A DNA stretch of 64,000 nt from Erinaceus europaeus (Eukaryota; Chordata; Mammalia; Eulipotyphla; Erinaceidae), in NCBI RefSeq assembly GCF_950295315.1, contig NC_080164.1, positions 60,048,003 through 60,112,002 of the forward strand, written 5' to 3'. This document shows, piece by piece, positions 23,335 through 34,043 of this stretch; positions within the stretch are counted from its first letter, which is position 1, and each line of letters starts with the position of its first letter. The notes beneath the pieces were generated by a model, which was not told where the DNA came from, searched no databases, and saw nothing but the letters and a program-made list of their open reading frames with translations. Both the position numbers and the translations under genes were made by a program.

Positions 23335-24520
23335 CTTCTTCTTCTTCTTCTAGCATTTGCCCTTCTTCCATAGCCAGTCAACAGCGTCAGGTTGAGCCTG
23401 ATGTAAAGTTTCGAGACCTCCTTTGAATCTGGAGAGGTGGCAGTCGTTGACTATGTGGGTCATAGTCTGTCTGTAGCCACAGGGGCAGTTTGGGTTGTCT
23501 CTGGCTCCCCAGCAGTGGAACATAGCAGCGTACCAGCCATGGCCTGTTCGATAGCGATTGAGGAGGGCCCAATCATAACGTGCTAGGTCAAAGCCGGGTT
23601 GACGCTTGCAGGGGTCTGTGATGAGGTGTTTGTTCTTTACCTCAGCTGACTGCCAACTCTGTTTCCAAGAGTCTGGAACAGAGAAGTTCAGTGTAGGCAT
23701 AGGAGACCAGATTGGATGACGAGACGTCAAGCATTGAACAGGGTGGGCGAAGATATCCGCGTATATTGGTGGGTCCAGTCGAGCATAGACGTGGGAAATG
23801 AACTTAGATGATGCCGCATCCTGACGACTATCTGGCGGGGTGATGTTGCTAAGAACTGGCAGCCATGGAACTGGGATGGAACGGATGGTTCCAGAAATTA
23901 TCCTCATGGAGGAATATAATTTGGAATCGACCAAGTGGACATGGGGGCTACGGAACCATACTGGGGCACAGTATTCTGCAGTGGAATAGCATAATGCCAG
24001 AGATGATGATCTGATCGTAGTGTGGAAGCGCTCGCACCCCATGAGGAGCTGGCCAGTCTTGCAATGATGTTATTCCTCGCGCCCACCTTTGCTGCAGTTT
24101 TTATGAGATGTTCGTGAAATGACAGGGTGCGATCGAGAGTAATGCCAAGATAGACTGGCTGGGCTTCATGCCGGATTCTCGTACCGCCAAGCTGCACATT
24201 AAGCTCACGCGAGGCCAAGGCATGGTGTAGATGGAAAACAGATGATACCGTTTTTGCAGTGCTAGGGATTAGTCGCCATTTTTTACACTAATCAGATATC
24301 AGAGACATGTCTTTCGTGAGTGTTTCCTCGAGGATGTCAAACTTGGATGCCTGAGTAGCACAGCATACTATGCCGATGTCATCGGCATAGATGAACTTCC
24401 TTGAAGAAGTTTCTGGGATGTCATTGATGTAAATATTAAATAGCGTAGGAGCCAGAACAGAGTCCTGGTGGAGGCTACTTGAGACAAGTCTCCATCTGCT
24501 AGACTTGTCACCCAGATGCA
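23335..24520 (-). mobile_element. Vingi non-LTR retrotransposon, 5'-truncated
   Basis: The reverse complement encodes the 3' half of a single-ORF retrotransposon. The RT domain includes SVLAPTLFNIYINDIPE and the catalytic YADD (24378-24389). The C-terminal region includes TYLG-like PVYLGITLDRTLSF, then ALCYSTAEYCAPVW. A cysteine/histidine motif CPCGYRQTMTHIVNDC lies near the end. No RNase H domain is visible, as described for Vingi, the sister clade of Ingi. A stop just after ISD (near 24288) and a frameshift near 24000-24040 disable it. The 3' end is a GAA-rich tail (CTT repeats at 23335-23352) rather than poly(A). It is inserted in an L1 with a 28-bp duplication. Confidence 0.93.
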
Positions 24521-24548
24521 CCCTAGTGGGGTAGGACTCTGGAGAGGT

Positions 24549-25205
24549 GAGATACCAGGATACATTGGTAAGGTCATCTGCCCAGGGAACTCAGGATGGA
24601 ATCACAATAGTATCTGCAACTTGGTGGCTGAAAGGTGGCAAGATATAAAGCAGGACAAAAAAGTAGGAACAGAACAGATGAGAATAGGGATCTTAGGGTT
24701 GAAAGAAGTGTGGAAGTCAATTTTTGTTATGTTCCTAAGGGCCTATGACTATCATGGTTTTTGCTTGAGTTTGATAGCTAACATGGAGTTGGATAGAAAT
24801 ATTGCCTGAGAATATGGTGTCAGAATTGAGAAAAGGGATAGAAAGTTGGATTAGGGCAGAGAACAAATCCCATTATTGAAAAAAAAATCCACGAATAAAA
24901 TTAACTATTTTCTTCATCCACCTGACCCAGGTCCCATATTTATTTATATTTAGCACAGGAGGCTGTATAACCTCTGAGTTTCCATCAATCTGAGTTCTCA
25001 ATTCATGGTCACAGCTGGGAAGATTCTAAGATGTACTAATTTCAGGACCAGTCTTCCTCTGGTGTCAGGGTAGGATAACCCAGCCTCCTTTTAGAGAGTG
25101 GGACAGTCCCTATCATTGCTACTTTATAGTGGGAGCAAGGTCCTGGATAGGCCTACAAAAGGGCTTATGCTGATGTTCTTGATGGAAGTAACCAGTGATG
25201 TAGCC
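24549..25205 (-). mobile_element. L1 3' UTR (antisense), right of Vingi
   Basis: Resumes the L1 interrupted at 23334 and continues to the equivalent of the caggtcccatatttat and cagcctccttttagaga signatures. Confidence 0.85.
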
Positions 25206-25207
25206 AC

Positions 25208-26189
25208 AATTTTTAATATTTATTTATTTACTTAAATTACAGAATTACATGTCAACAGAGGTTTGAATCCACACCATTCCCATCACCAGAGTTCTGAATC
25301 TTCACTCTCCCCATTGCAATCCACCACAATTCCCCTAAAGTTGTAGACATGGGCCAACCATCTTCTCTACAACTATATGTACACATTTATACAAAGTTAT
25401 CCTTTCTTTTCCTGATTCAATCCTCTCTTTCCCTCTAAGCCACTCATGACACCAAAGCTACCTCCATATGTCCCTCTCCTTTTTCTTCTTTCTCTTTAGA
25501 TGCTGATGGAGCTGGAGTTTAGAGCCCTCTTATCTTCATCTATCGCTTCTCGCCTGCTGGGAGTATGGATCAAGGTTGTTTATGGGGAGCAGAAGGTAGG
25601 AGTTCTGGTTTCTGTAGCTGCTTCTCTGCTGAGAATGGGCATTGACAGGTCAAACTATACCTCCAACCTGTTTCTATTTTTCCCTAGTGGACCAGAGCAC
25701 TGGAGATGCTAGGGTACAGGACACATTGGTAAGATCATCTGCCCAGAGAAATTGGGGTGGAGTCATGGTAGCATCTGCAGCCTGGTGTCTGGAAGGTGGC
25801 ATGACCTGAGGTTGGATGAGAATGTTGTCTGAGAGAATGGTGTCAGAGTGGAGCACCAGATTTGAAGAGTTGTGAGATTGACTTCTCAGGCTGGTATCTC
25901 AGGTTACAGGCCACAGTAGGGTTTCAATAGCAGCACAATGCTGGTGGCAGTACCAGTAACAATTTGGTTAAAGTTGACAGGGTTGGTATGGTGGTAAAGA
26001 ATCATAGAAAAGAAATTTCAGGAAGTATGGGCATATCCTAGATGTACCAGGACTAGGAGAAATACAGGTCTTAAAGAGGATACAAGGGGTTTCTTACAGT
26101 TTTAGAAGCAATTAAAATATCAATAATTAATTATTATAGCCTGGTTAGTTGGGGAGCTAAGTATCTGTGTTTTTATACTTAACAAAGCA
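25208..26189 (-). mobile_element. older L1 3' UTR (antisense)
   Basis: A second antisense L1 3' end begins here with its own A-tail complement (tatttatttatttac). It belongs to an older subfamily than 60262-62690, with many substitutions and a different middle section. Confidence 0.75.
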
Positions 26190-26667
26190 TATTTTAGTTA
26201 TATTCCAAAGGGCCTGTGGCTATACTAGTTTTCTCTCTCTCCCTCTCTCCCTGTCTCTCTCTCACTCTCTCTCCCTCTCTCCCTCTCTCTCTCTCTACAC
26301 ACTCCCCCCGACCCCTGTCCTGAGCCTGAAATCTGATATGCAGGTGGATCCAAGTTATTGTCTGGGGAGATGATGTCATGGCTGGAAAAAGAACCAGAAG
26401 GCTGGATCAGGGAAGAGAGTATCTCCCAACTATGGGGAGGGGTATAAATACTGTAACCCCCATCAATTTTTTTCTGATATGGGGCCTATATTCAGCTTAG
26501 GAGCCTATGTGACCTCTGTATCCCTATAGATCTGAGCTCACATTCTGTGGTCATGAGTAGGAACATTCCAAGCTGCCCCAATATCAGGACACATCTTCCT
26601 CAGGTGTAGCATAGAATATGTTGTCCAGCCTCCTTTTGGAGATTGGAACATTCTCTACCATTGTTGA
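26190..26667 (-). mobile_element. L1 3' UTR segment (antisense), inverted pair
   Basis: Closely matches 60760-61160. A (CT)n expansion is present at about 26226-26297. At 26667/26668 the orientation flips. The terminal 3' UTR and A-tail expected on the left are not seen, so a deletion or recombination may have occurred there. Confidence 0.78.
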
Positions 26668-27870
26668 TTCAAGCTATATACAAATAACGTCAAAGGTCAT
26701 ATATTACGGTGATGTTGTGTATGATACAGCAAATCCTAACAAAGGGATTTTAAAAAAATAATTATTTATTTATTTCCTTTTGTTGCCCTTGTTTTATTGT
26801 TGTAGTTCTTATTATTGTTGTTACTGATGTCGTTGTTGGATAGGACAGAGAGAAATGGAGAGAGGAGGGGGAAGACAGAGAGGGGGAGAGAAAGATAGAT
26901 TCCTGCAGACCTGCTTCACCACCTGTGAAGTGACTCCCCTGCAGGTGGGTAGCCAGGGGTTTGAACTGGGATCCTTCCGCTGGTCCTTTCGCTTTGCGCC
27001 ACGTACACTCAACCTGCTGTGCCACCACCGGACTCCCACAAAGGGATTTTTCAAAGTTAACCCAGTTGCCAAATAATATGATTATAGCAATAACTTTCTT
27101 AAACCTTAAGACAGCAGGAACCTCCCACTTCCTTTATAGAGACTATATTTCCCCCCAGTCCTGGAACCTTTAGGGTGAGACTCACTTCCCTGCATCTTTC
27201 CTGCTTCTCTCAATTCCTACCAAATGACATTGCATATGCTGATCCCAACCTAATCAACACAACAAGTACTACCTCAGCATGCTTCACTTCAGACTGTGTC
27301 CAGAGACATCAGGGATGGAATGTAAACCCTTCAGCCTCATTACTCAGCTGAGACCTTTCTTTTCATAGGATTCTCTAGTTCTAATCCAGGTGGTTCACTT
27401 CCTAACAAAGTTCCAAAATCTAGATATAGACCAGGTCCCATGAGATAGAACATAGGTTCACATGTATCCATAAATCAGGGCAAAATATATACCTGAAAGC
27501 AAAAGTGCACAATGGTCTGCAGTGAGACAGTATAAAGTTCAGAATGAAATAGTGTCTACTTAGACTTAGATACCCTCCTTACCTACTTTCTATTATACTT
27601 CCCTCACTCACTCCAAAGCTAAGCTTATCAAAGCAAGGACTGCAAAAGCTGAATAAGGGCAAGAGACTGGTATCCTTTAACTATGACTCTTTACTTACTC
27701 TCAGGCCACCCCATCATCTGGGCCCCTATTCGGGGAGTCCTGAGATTCCCAAACAGACATAATGGACCTAGACCTGGAAAAAATTTTTCTCTCCATTGTT
27801 ACCAGTCATCTCTATCAGGAACAACACAACAGACCCCTTTTATGGGCTCCCATAGGACCTTGTCCCATAA
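26668..27870 (+). mobile_element. L1 3' UTR segment (sense), inverted pair
   Basis: Continues on the + strand from catacaaataacgtcaaagg-like sequence to caggaccttgtccc. The right end adjoins, in L1 consensus order, the point where the antisense arm begins. It is interrupted by a SINE at 26752-27037. Confidence 0.82.
26752..27037 (-). mobile_element. tRNA-derived SINE, type 2 (antisense), with 13-bp duplication
   Basis: Full-length antisense type 2 element. The duplication acaaagggatttt (26739-26751 and 27038-27050) is perfect and is part of the L1 it entered. Confidence 0.94.
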
Positions 27871-27919
27871 CTTTTTTAACCAATCATCTGTACAGGTACA
27901 TTCCATCACATATTTTTGA

Positions 27920-27978
27920 TAAAGGGTGGGATACCAAGGAAGATTAATAGAGAGAGAGGGGAGGGAGGGAAGAAGGGG

Positions 27979-28040
<62 letters not shown>

Positions 28041-28170
28041 CCGCACTATTCTACTATTCATTAAGTTTTTGCCACACACACCTATAGGTGAGGATCAGAG
28101 GCTTGAAGCCAACCCTGTTCTTGTGTTTGGTAACATATGTTGGGTACTGGGTAAGCCACCACCTGGTCCC
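27920..28170 (-). mobile_element. type 1 SINE (antisense) with expanded GA tract
   Basis: A GA/GATA-rich expansion (27945-28038) replaces the CT-rich region of the SINE. The antisense end (ggtgaggatcagaggcttga ... agccaccacctggtccc) is clear. Confidence 0.75.
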
Positions 28171-28565
28171 TATCTTTAACTTTATGCAATTTTACAGCAT
28201 GGATAGATTTGGGTGATCAATAGTATACCACCAAGATATAAACATTCTTAATATTCTCAGATTCTTCCTGCTGTTATTTTAGTCATAGCTTCTTTGTATT
28301 CTCCTATGATTTCTTAGCTCTGGCAACAATGTATCTGTGATATTTTAACTTCAACAACTATATATATGCAAATATATGTATTCAAATAATATGTTACCTT
28401 TTGAAATTGATTTTATTCACTCAACATAATTCCCTATAGAAATGTCAAATGTATTATATATAGTTACATCCTTTATTTCATGACACAAATATACCATAGG
28501 AAGTGTGCTCATTGAAATACATTAGGTTATGATCTACTAAAATTAAAAAAGAATTGAAAGATGCA
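28171..28565 (-). mobile_element. possible ancient L1 (antisense)
   Basis: Weak resemblance to antisense ORF2 ends: ttattcactcaacataattc, then ttacatcctttatttcatga. Low certainty. Confidence 0.35.
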
Positions 28566-28569
28566 AACA

Positions 28570-28740
28570 TCTATGGTGTTGACTCATTCTGATAGAGCAC
28601 AGCACTTAGATGCTTGGAGCCCCAGAGCTCAATCTTCAGCTACATCATGAGATAGAGCTGAATGATGCTCTCATCACTCTCTTGCTTTCTATTCTTACAA
28701 AAACAAATTAATAAATGTTAAAATTTAAAAATTAATAAGA
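28570..28740 (+). mobile_element. tRNA-like SINE, type 3-like (sense)
   Basis: Shows gatagagcacagcacttaga, a B-box-like gagctcaatcttcagct, and a CT-rich and A-rich tail. Confidence 0.55.
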
Positions 28741-29294
28741 AAATTAAATCTTAGTGGATTGGCTCAATAGTGGCAATGACATAAGCAGGAATGAGTGAAT
28801 TATAGGGCAGATGAGTAAAATTTACCTAATTGAAAGATAGGATTGAAAATCGAAAATAAGAACAGATTCAATCATCTGTAGGATCATAACAAAAAGGCTA
28901 GCATATCTATTATGCTTTTTTTGGTAATGTAGTGATCATCATGACTAATGCAACAATTCTGCCCCACCAATCTTTTTTTTTTTAATTAAATGCATTTATT
29001 GTCTAGGCAAGACAGGAAATGGTTAAGAGCTGATAAGTTGTCTGATGACCAGATTGAACTAGGGGTCTACCTTGCTCCCAGCTATGTGATTTTAGGAAAA
29101 CTACATAATCCAGTCATCTCCAAATCTGTCTGTTCAGTAGAAGCATTGTTAGAGCTCAGATATACACTGTTATCTACCTGGTGTTCACCAACAGAGACCC
29201 AGTATCTTTATGGTGAGATCCAGGCATTTTTATGGATTGCTGAGTTTGGGAACTATTGTAACCTTGAACTCCCCTTTCTTTAATGAGAATAATA

Positions 29295-29296
<2 letters not shown>
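28741..29296. other. unassigned; contains an open frame of 97 codons
   Basis: The frame at 28990-29283 (+) encodes no motif I recognise and I see no promoter or splice context. Probably chance or a decayed repeat. Confidence 0.45.

Positions 29297-29331
<35 letters not shown>
29297..29331. repeat. (AT)n microsatellite
   Basis: Sixteen or so AT units directly before an antisense L1 A-tail. Confidence 0.95.
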
Positions 29332-29337
<6 letters not shown>

Positions 29338-29545
29338 GGGAGGCTAATGGTTTGCAGTCAACAGTAAAATACAATAGTTTGTATATGCGTAACATTTCCC
29401 AGTTTTCCACATAACAATTCAACCCCCACTGGGTCCTGCTCTGCCATCACGTTCCAGGACCTGAACCCTCCCCTACACCCCAGAGTCTTTTACTTTGGTG
29501 CAATACACCATACCCTACCAATATTATTCAACATTGTACTGATTT
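29332..29545 (-). mobile_element. L1 short-type 3' UTR (antisense)
   Basis: The reverse complement matches the short 3' UTR at 13040-13250 (caccaaagtaaaagactctg, atgttatgcatatacaaact). Confidence 0.85.
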
Positions 29546-29783
29546 TTTTTAATCTCCTGCTATAAGCTAAAGGAAATAAGGTCAGCCTAAACTTGTAGAA
29601 TTTGATACTTCTGTATTCATATATTTTGACATTCAATATTATTCATTATTCATTAAAATATTGTTTTCCCTGAGCTCAATTTTAAATAAATATATTTTAG
29701 CCATAAAGAAAATATACAAAACTATATAAACACAACTAAACTAATCAAAAGTTTTGTTTAATTTGTGGAGCTAGTGCCTGTTT

Positions 29784-29973
29784 GGGATGCATTGGATTGA
29801 CCTTCTCGTGGTGCATCCCGTGAGTACCCATTTATTGGGGAAACTGACGATCCTTCCTAGCCGACTGAATCCACATGGATCCCAGTCACTTTCAAAGCCA
29901 GCAACAAGCAGACGTCAGGCTCAACCTGACGCTGTTGACTGGCTACAGAAGAAGGGCAAACGCTAGAAGAAGA
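29784..29973 (+). mobile_element. non-autonomous Vingi derivative (190 bp)
   Basis: The first ~129 bp match the 5' terminus of the fuller Vingi copy (reverse complement of 38205-38077; gggatgcattgg start). They are joined directly to ~60 bp of the Vingi 3' end (caggctcaacctgacgctgt ... gggcaaacgctagaagaag). The whole coding region has been deleted. An 11-bp perfect duplication agtgcctgttt flanks it (29773-29783 and 29974-29984). It must have been mobilised in trans by a full Vingi. Confidence 0.93.
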
Positions 29974-29989
29974 AGTGCCTGTTTCTGGC

Positions 29990-30245
29990 CACTTTTTCAT
30001 TTAGATAGAGGGAAGGACACTAAACATTGGAGCTTTCTGTGGTGACACAATGCATTCCAATTGGTGCCAGAGCTCAAACCAGGGTCATGTAAAACAAAGC
30101 CCACATCCTAGCCTGTGGGCTATATTTGTAGCATTGCTTTGTCAAACCTGAGTATTTGCTACATATGTTTATTATCTCATAGCTTACATGCCAAAGCAGT
30201 AAGTGTATTATCCAAGTGAGCTATTTTGCTAGCCCACAGCCCTCC
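29990..30245 (-). mobile_element. degenerate antisense SINE sequence
   Basis: Weak antisense SINE features: gatagagggaaggacac, ccagagctcaaaccagggtc, and later gtgagctattttgctagccc. Confidence 0.4.
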
Positions 30246-30965
30246 AGGTAGGTTTTTTATAATACTATAAAAAAGGCACTTATGTACAACATTTTATACT
30301 GTATTTCAACTTTTCAAAATTTAGATAAATTGTATTAATGATTTATTTTCTTCTAAACTTTCATTTTCCTTAAATATTTAGTCTTCAGGATTTATCATTT
30401 TCCCAATAATCACATATGAATATCCTCATTTATTTCCATTGTTATAAAACAGGTATAATTTAATTTTGGTAAATTTAACTTAATAATTCTATTTGTATTT
30501 TTGTGATTATTAATAAGGTCGAACATGGCTTTAAACACTTATTATTCATTCAGGTTTGCAATCCTGTGAATTTCATAAATATTTTTTCCTGATATTGACT
30601 TATCTTTGCATGTATCCATATGGTTTTAGGTGTTTGTGTAGACTGTCTCCTAAACTTGCTTTAATCTGGAGTAAACTTGAATTTAAACTGACAACTTTAT
30701 AACCTTTATTTACTTAGTGATTTAATCATTTACTTTTCTGTTTATTTTAAATCTTGGTGTACAAGTTCATTTGGGGTAGTAAGGCTTCATTGTTTTCTCT
30801 TTTTCTTTCTTCCTCTTTTTACCCCAGACTTCCTCTCTCTTATATTGAACCGTTACTCAATACTTTATAGTTGCCTACACTTAGTCCCTAAGACCCACTG
30901 CTCATGATCAATGTGTTTGATTCTTCAAAGTCTCTCCTCTGTTGTTTCACTGGAGAAGATATATT
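30246..30965. other. unassigned AT-rich sequence
   Basis: No gene or repeat recognised. Confidence 0.5.
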
Positions 30966-30968
30966 CCC

Positions 30969-31188
30969 GGGGCTAGTCAGTGGCTCACCTGGTTAAGCAT
31001 ATACATTACAGTGCACAAGGACCTGAGTTTATGCCCCTAGTTCCCACCTGCAGGGGGAAAGCTTTATGAGTGGTGAAGCAGGACTGCAAGTGTCACTCTG
31101 TCTCTTTCCCTATTTCTATCCTCCTCCCCTCTCGATTTCTCTATGCCTCTATACAATAATAAATAAATGAATATATATATATATATTC
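30969..31188 (+). mobile_element. tRNA-derived SINE, type 1 (sense)
   Basis: Starts ggggctagtcagtggctcac and ends in ataataaataaatga. A duplication of about atatattccc lies at both ends. Confidence 0.88.
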
Positions 31189-31241
31189 CCTGAACAAGAC
31201 TGTGACTTGATTTTTTTCCTGATTATAAGAAGTGTGTTTTA

Positions 31242-31531
31242 AGGGAGTCGGGCTATAGCGCAGGGGGTTAAGCGCAGGTGGCGCAAAGCACAAGGACCGG
31301 CATAAGGATCCTGGTTCGAACCCCGGCTCCCCACCTGCAGGGGAGTCACTTCACAGGCGGTGAAGCAGGTCTGCAGGTGTCTATCTTTCTCTCCTCCTCT
31401 CTGTCTTCCCCTCCTCTCTCCATTTCTCTCTGTCCAACAACGACAACAACAATAATAACTACTACAATAAAAAAACAACAAGGGCAACAAAAGGGAATAA
31501 ATAAATAAAATAAATAAAAAATTTTTTAAAA
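31242..31531 (+). mobile_element. young tRNA-derived SINE, type 2 (sense), 15-bp duplication
   Basis: A near-consensus copy. The tRNA-like head has an A-box region (tagcgcagggggttaagcgc) and an intact B box ggttcgaacc (31313-31322). The (AAC/AAT)n spacer and A-rich tail follow. The perfect 15-bp duplication aagaagtgtgtttta (31227-31241 and 31532-31546) marks a recent insertion by L1 machinery. Confidence 0.96.
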
Positions 31532-31576
31532 AAGAAGTGTGTTTTATTCTAGTCTTTCTAGACTCTCTGCTTTATA

Positions 31577-31789
31577 AAAATTTTTTTATTATCTTCATGT
31601 ATTGGATAGAAACAGCCATAAATTGAGAGGGAAGGGGGTGATAGAGAGGGAAAGAGACAGAGAGACACCTGCAGCCCTGCTTCACCACTCACAAAGCTTT
31701 CCCCCTGCATGTGGGGAACAGGGGCTCCAACCTGAGTCCTTGCACATCATAATATGTGTGCTCAAACAGGTGCACCACCACCCAGTACT
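31577..31789 (-). mobile_element. tRNA-derived SINE, type 1 (antisense)
   Basis: Full antisense copy. The flanks share gactctctgctttt-like duplications (31561 onward and 31790 onward). Confidence 0.92.
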
Positions 31790-31854
31790 GACTCTCTGCT
31801 TTTTATAAAGCTGTAGTTCAGAGCATTGGGTGAAAAACAGCACTTATCACATTA

Positions 31855-32058
31855 ATTTTTATTATATTTATTTATTAGGTAGAGAGAAAAGCCAAGTGGT
31901 TAGGGAGAGATAGGGAGAGAGACAGAGAGACACCTGTAGCCCTACTTTACCACTCGCAGAACTTTCCCCCTACAGGTGGGGACCAGGGGCTCGAACCCTG
32001 GTCCTTGGGCATTGTAACATGTGTGCTTAACCAGGTGCACCACCACCCAGCCCTAACA
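31855..32058 (-). mobile_element. tRNA-derived SINE, type 1 (antisense)
   Basis: Includes ggggaccaggggctcgaacc with an intact B-box complement and the terminal caccaccacccagccc. Confidence 0.92.
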
Positions 32059-32501
32059 CTTACCACTTTTATTATTTTATTTATTTAAGGATTTTATTGC
32101 AACTCTGGGTTCAAGCAAGTAATATAGTCTGAGATCACTCTTGATTTAGAATACTTTCCTTCCCATTAGATGAGAAAAAAAGTCCCTGCCCAGTTTGGTG
32201 TTGCCTTAGCATACATAGTTTAATTTTGCTTTTCCTCTTGTGATTTCTGGTAAGGTTTAAACTTTGTTGAAACTCATCAACATTCTTAATTTTCCATTTC
32301 CATTAAGTTCTACTTAAGATTCCCTTGTATTTTCATGAGAATATCAACAATGAAATTACTGTGCTATTATAGTGTCTACTAATAACAACACCCTACATTT
32401 GTTCTTCATAATTTAGTGATACATGGTCTTTAAAAGGGAACCATGATAATATAATAAAGAGTTCTTTTCTCTGTCACTGAAGTACTTTGTACAGACTCCA
32501 A
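32059..32501. other. unassigned sequence
   Basis: Left flank of the composite L1/IPO13 insertion. No gene or repeat recognised. Confidence 0.5.
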
Positions 32502-32515
32502 CTCATTGTGCTTTT
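32502..32515. repeat. target-site duplication of the composite insertion, left
   Basis: ctcattgtgctttt, identical to 35948-35961. The inferred empty site reads gctttt/aatc on the + strand, matching the L1 endonuclease preference TTTT/AA in the strand that would prime an antisense L1. Confidence 0.9.
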
Positions 32516-34043
32516 TTAAATTTTTTATTTATAAAAAGGAAACATTGACAAAACCACAGAGTAAGAGGCATACAACTCCACACAATTCCCACCACCAGAA
32601 CTCCATATCCCGTCCTCTCCCTTGAAAGCTTTCCTATTCCTTATCCCCACTGGGAGTATGAACCCAGGGTCATTATGGGGTACAGAAGGTGGAAGGTTCT
32701 TTAATTGCTTCTTTAATTGCTTCCCACTGAACATGGGCATTGACAGGTCAATACATACTCCCAGACTCTCTTTCCCTAGTGGTGCTGGGCTCTGGGGAAG
32801 CAGGACTCCAGGGCATATTGGTGGGGTCATCTGTCCAGGAAAGTCTGATTGACATCATGGCAGCATCTGGAAACTGGTGGCTGAAAAGAGAGTTAACATA
32901 TAAAGCCAAACAAATAGTTGAAGGCTGGAATAGAGCAGGTGAAGAGTTGGGGGTGTCCATTTTGTAGATAGCTACTAGGCATTTTTGTTGTATTTTAGTT
33001 GTATTCCAAAGAGCCCATGACTATACTAACTTTTTCCCCCCTAAAATCTGGTATGCAGGTGGATCCTAGTTATTGCCTGGTAGGGATGATGTCATGGCTG
33101 GAGAAAAGGACCAGAAAGCTGGATCAGGGAAGAGAATAGCTCCCAAATATGGGAAAGGTGTATAAATATTACTGATTGTAAACCCTATCAATTTGATATG
33201 ATCTGGGGCCCATATTCAGTTTAGGAGACTTTGTGACGTCTGCATCCCTGTAGATCTGAGCTCACATTATCTGGTCATGAGTGGGAACATTCAAAACTGA
33301 CCCAATTTCAGAACCCATCTTTCTCAGGAGGAGCATAAAGTATGTTTTTCAGCCTCCCTTCAGAGGATGGAATATTCTCTACCATAGTTGATCAAAGGTG
33401 AGGGCAAGGACCTATGAGGGCCCATAAAAGAGGTCTGTTGTGTTGTTACTGTTAGAGATGACTGGTAATGTTGGGGAGAGGATTTATTCGAGGTCTTGGC
33501 CCATCATGTCTATTTGGGAGTCTCAGGACTCCCTGAGTAAGACCCAGCTGATGGGTGGCCTGATAGTGACTAAAGAGTCATCATTAAAGTATGCCAGTCT
33601 GTTGCCCTTATTCAGCTTTTGCAGTCCTTGCTTTGATAAGCTTAGCTTTGGAGTGAGTGAGGGAAGTATAATAGAAAGTAGGTAAGGAGGGTATCTAAGT
33701 CTAAGTAGACACTATTTCATTCTGAACTTTATACTGTCTCACTGCAGACTATTGTGTACTTTTGCTTTCAGGTATATAATTTTCACTAATTTATAGATAC
33801 ATGTGAACCTATGTTCTATCTCATGGGACCTGGTCTATATCTAGGTTTTGGAACTTTGTTAGGAAGTGAACCACCTGGATATTAATTAGAGAATCCTATG
33901 AAAGGAAAGGTCTCAGCTGAGTAATGAGGCTGAAGGGTTTACATTCCATCCCTGATGTCTCTGGACACAGTCTGAAGTGAAGCATGCTGAGGTGGTACTT
34001 GTTGTGTTGATTAGGTTGGGATTGGCGGATGCAATAACATTTG
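32516..34043 (-). mobile_element. L1 3' UTR (antisense), 3' part of an L1/IPO13 chimera
   Basis: The reverse complement is about 1.5 kb of the long L1 3' UTR, ending in an A-tail that is complementary to the T-rich stretch at 32511-32530. Its upstream (right) edge stops abruptly at the equivalent of aataacatttg and is fused to IPO13 sequence with ttg shared at the joint. No copy of the target duplication exists at this joint, so the L1 was not a separate later insertion. Confidence 0.92.

Noticed and set aside
28990..29283. 97-codon open frame as a gene
   Set aside because: No recognisable motif and bounded by an AT microsatellite and old repeats.
31242..31322. A tRNA gene
   Set aside because: The A- and B-box-like parts belong to the head of a SINE with spacer, tail and target duplication; no cloverleaf with acceptor pairing was evident.
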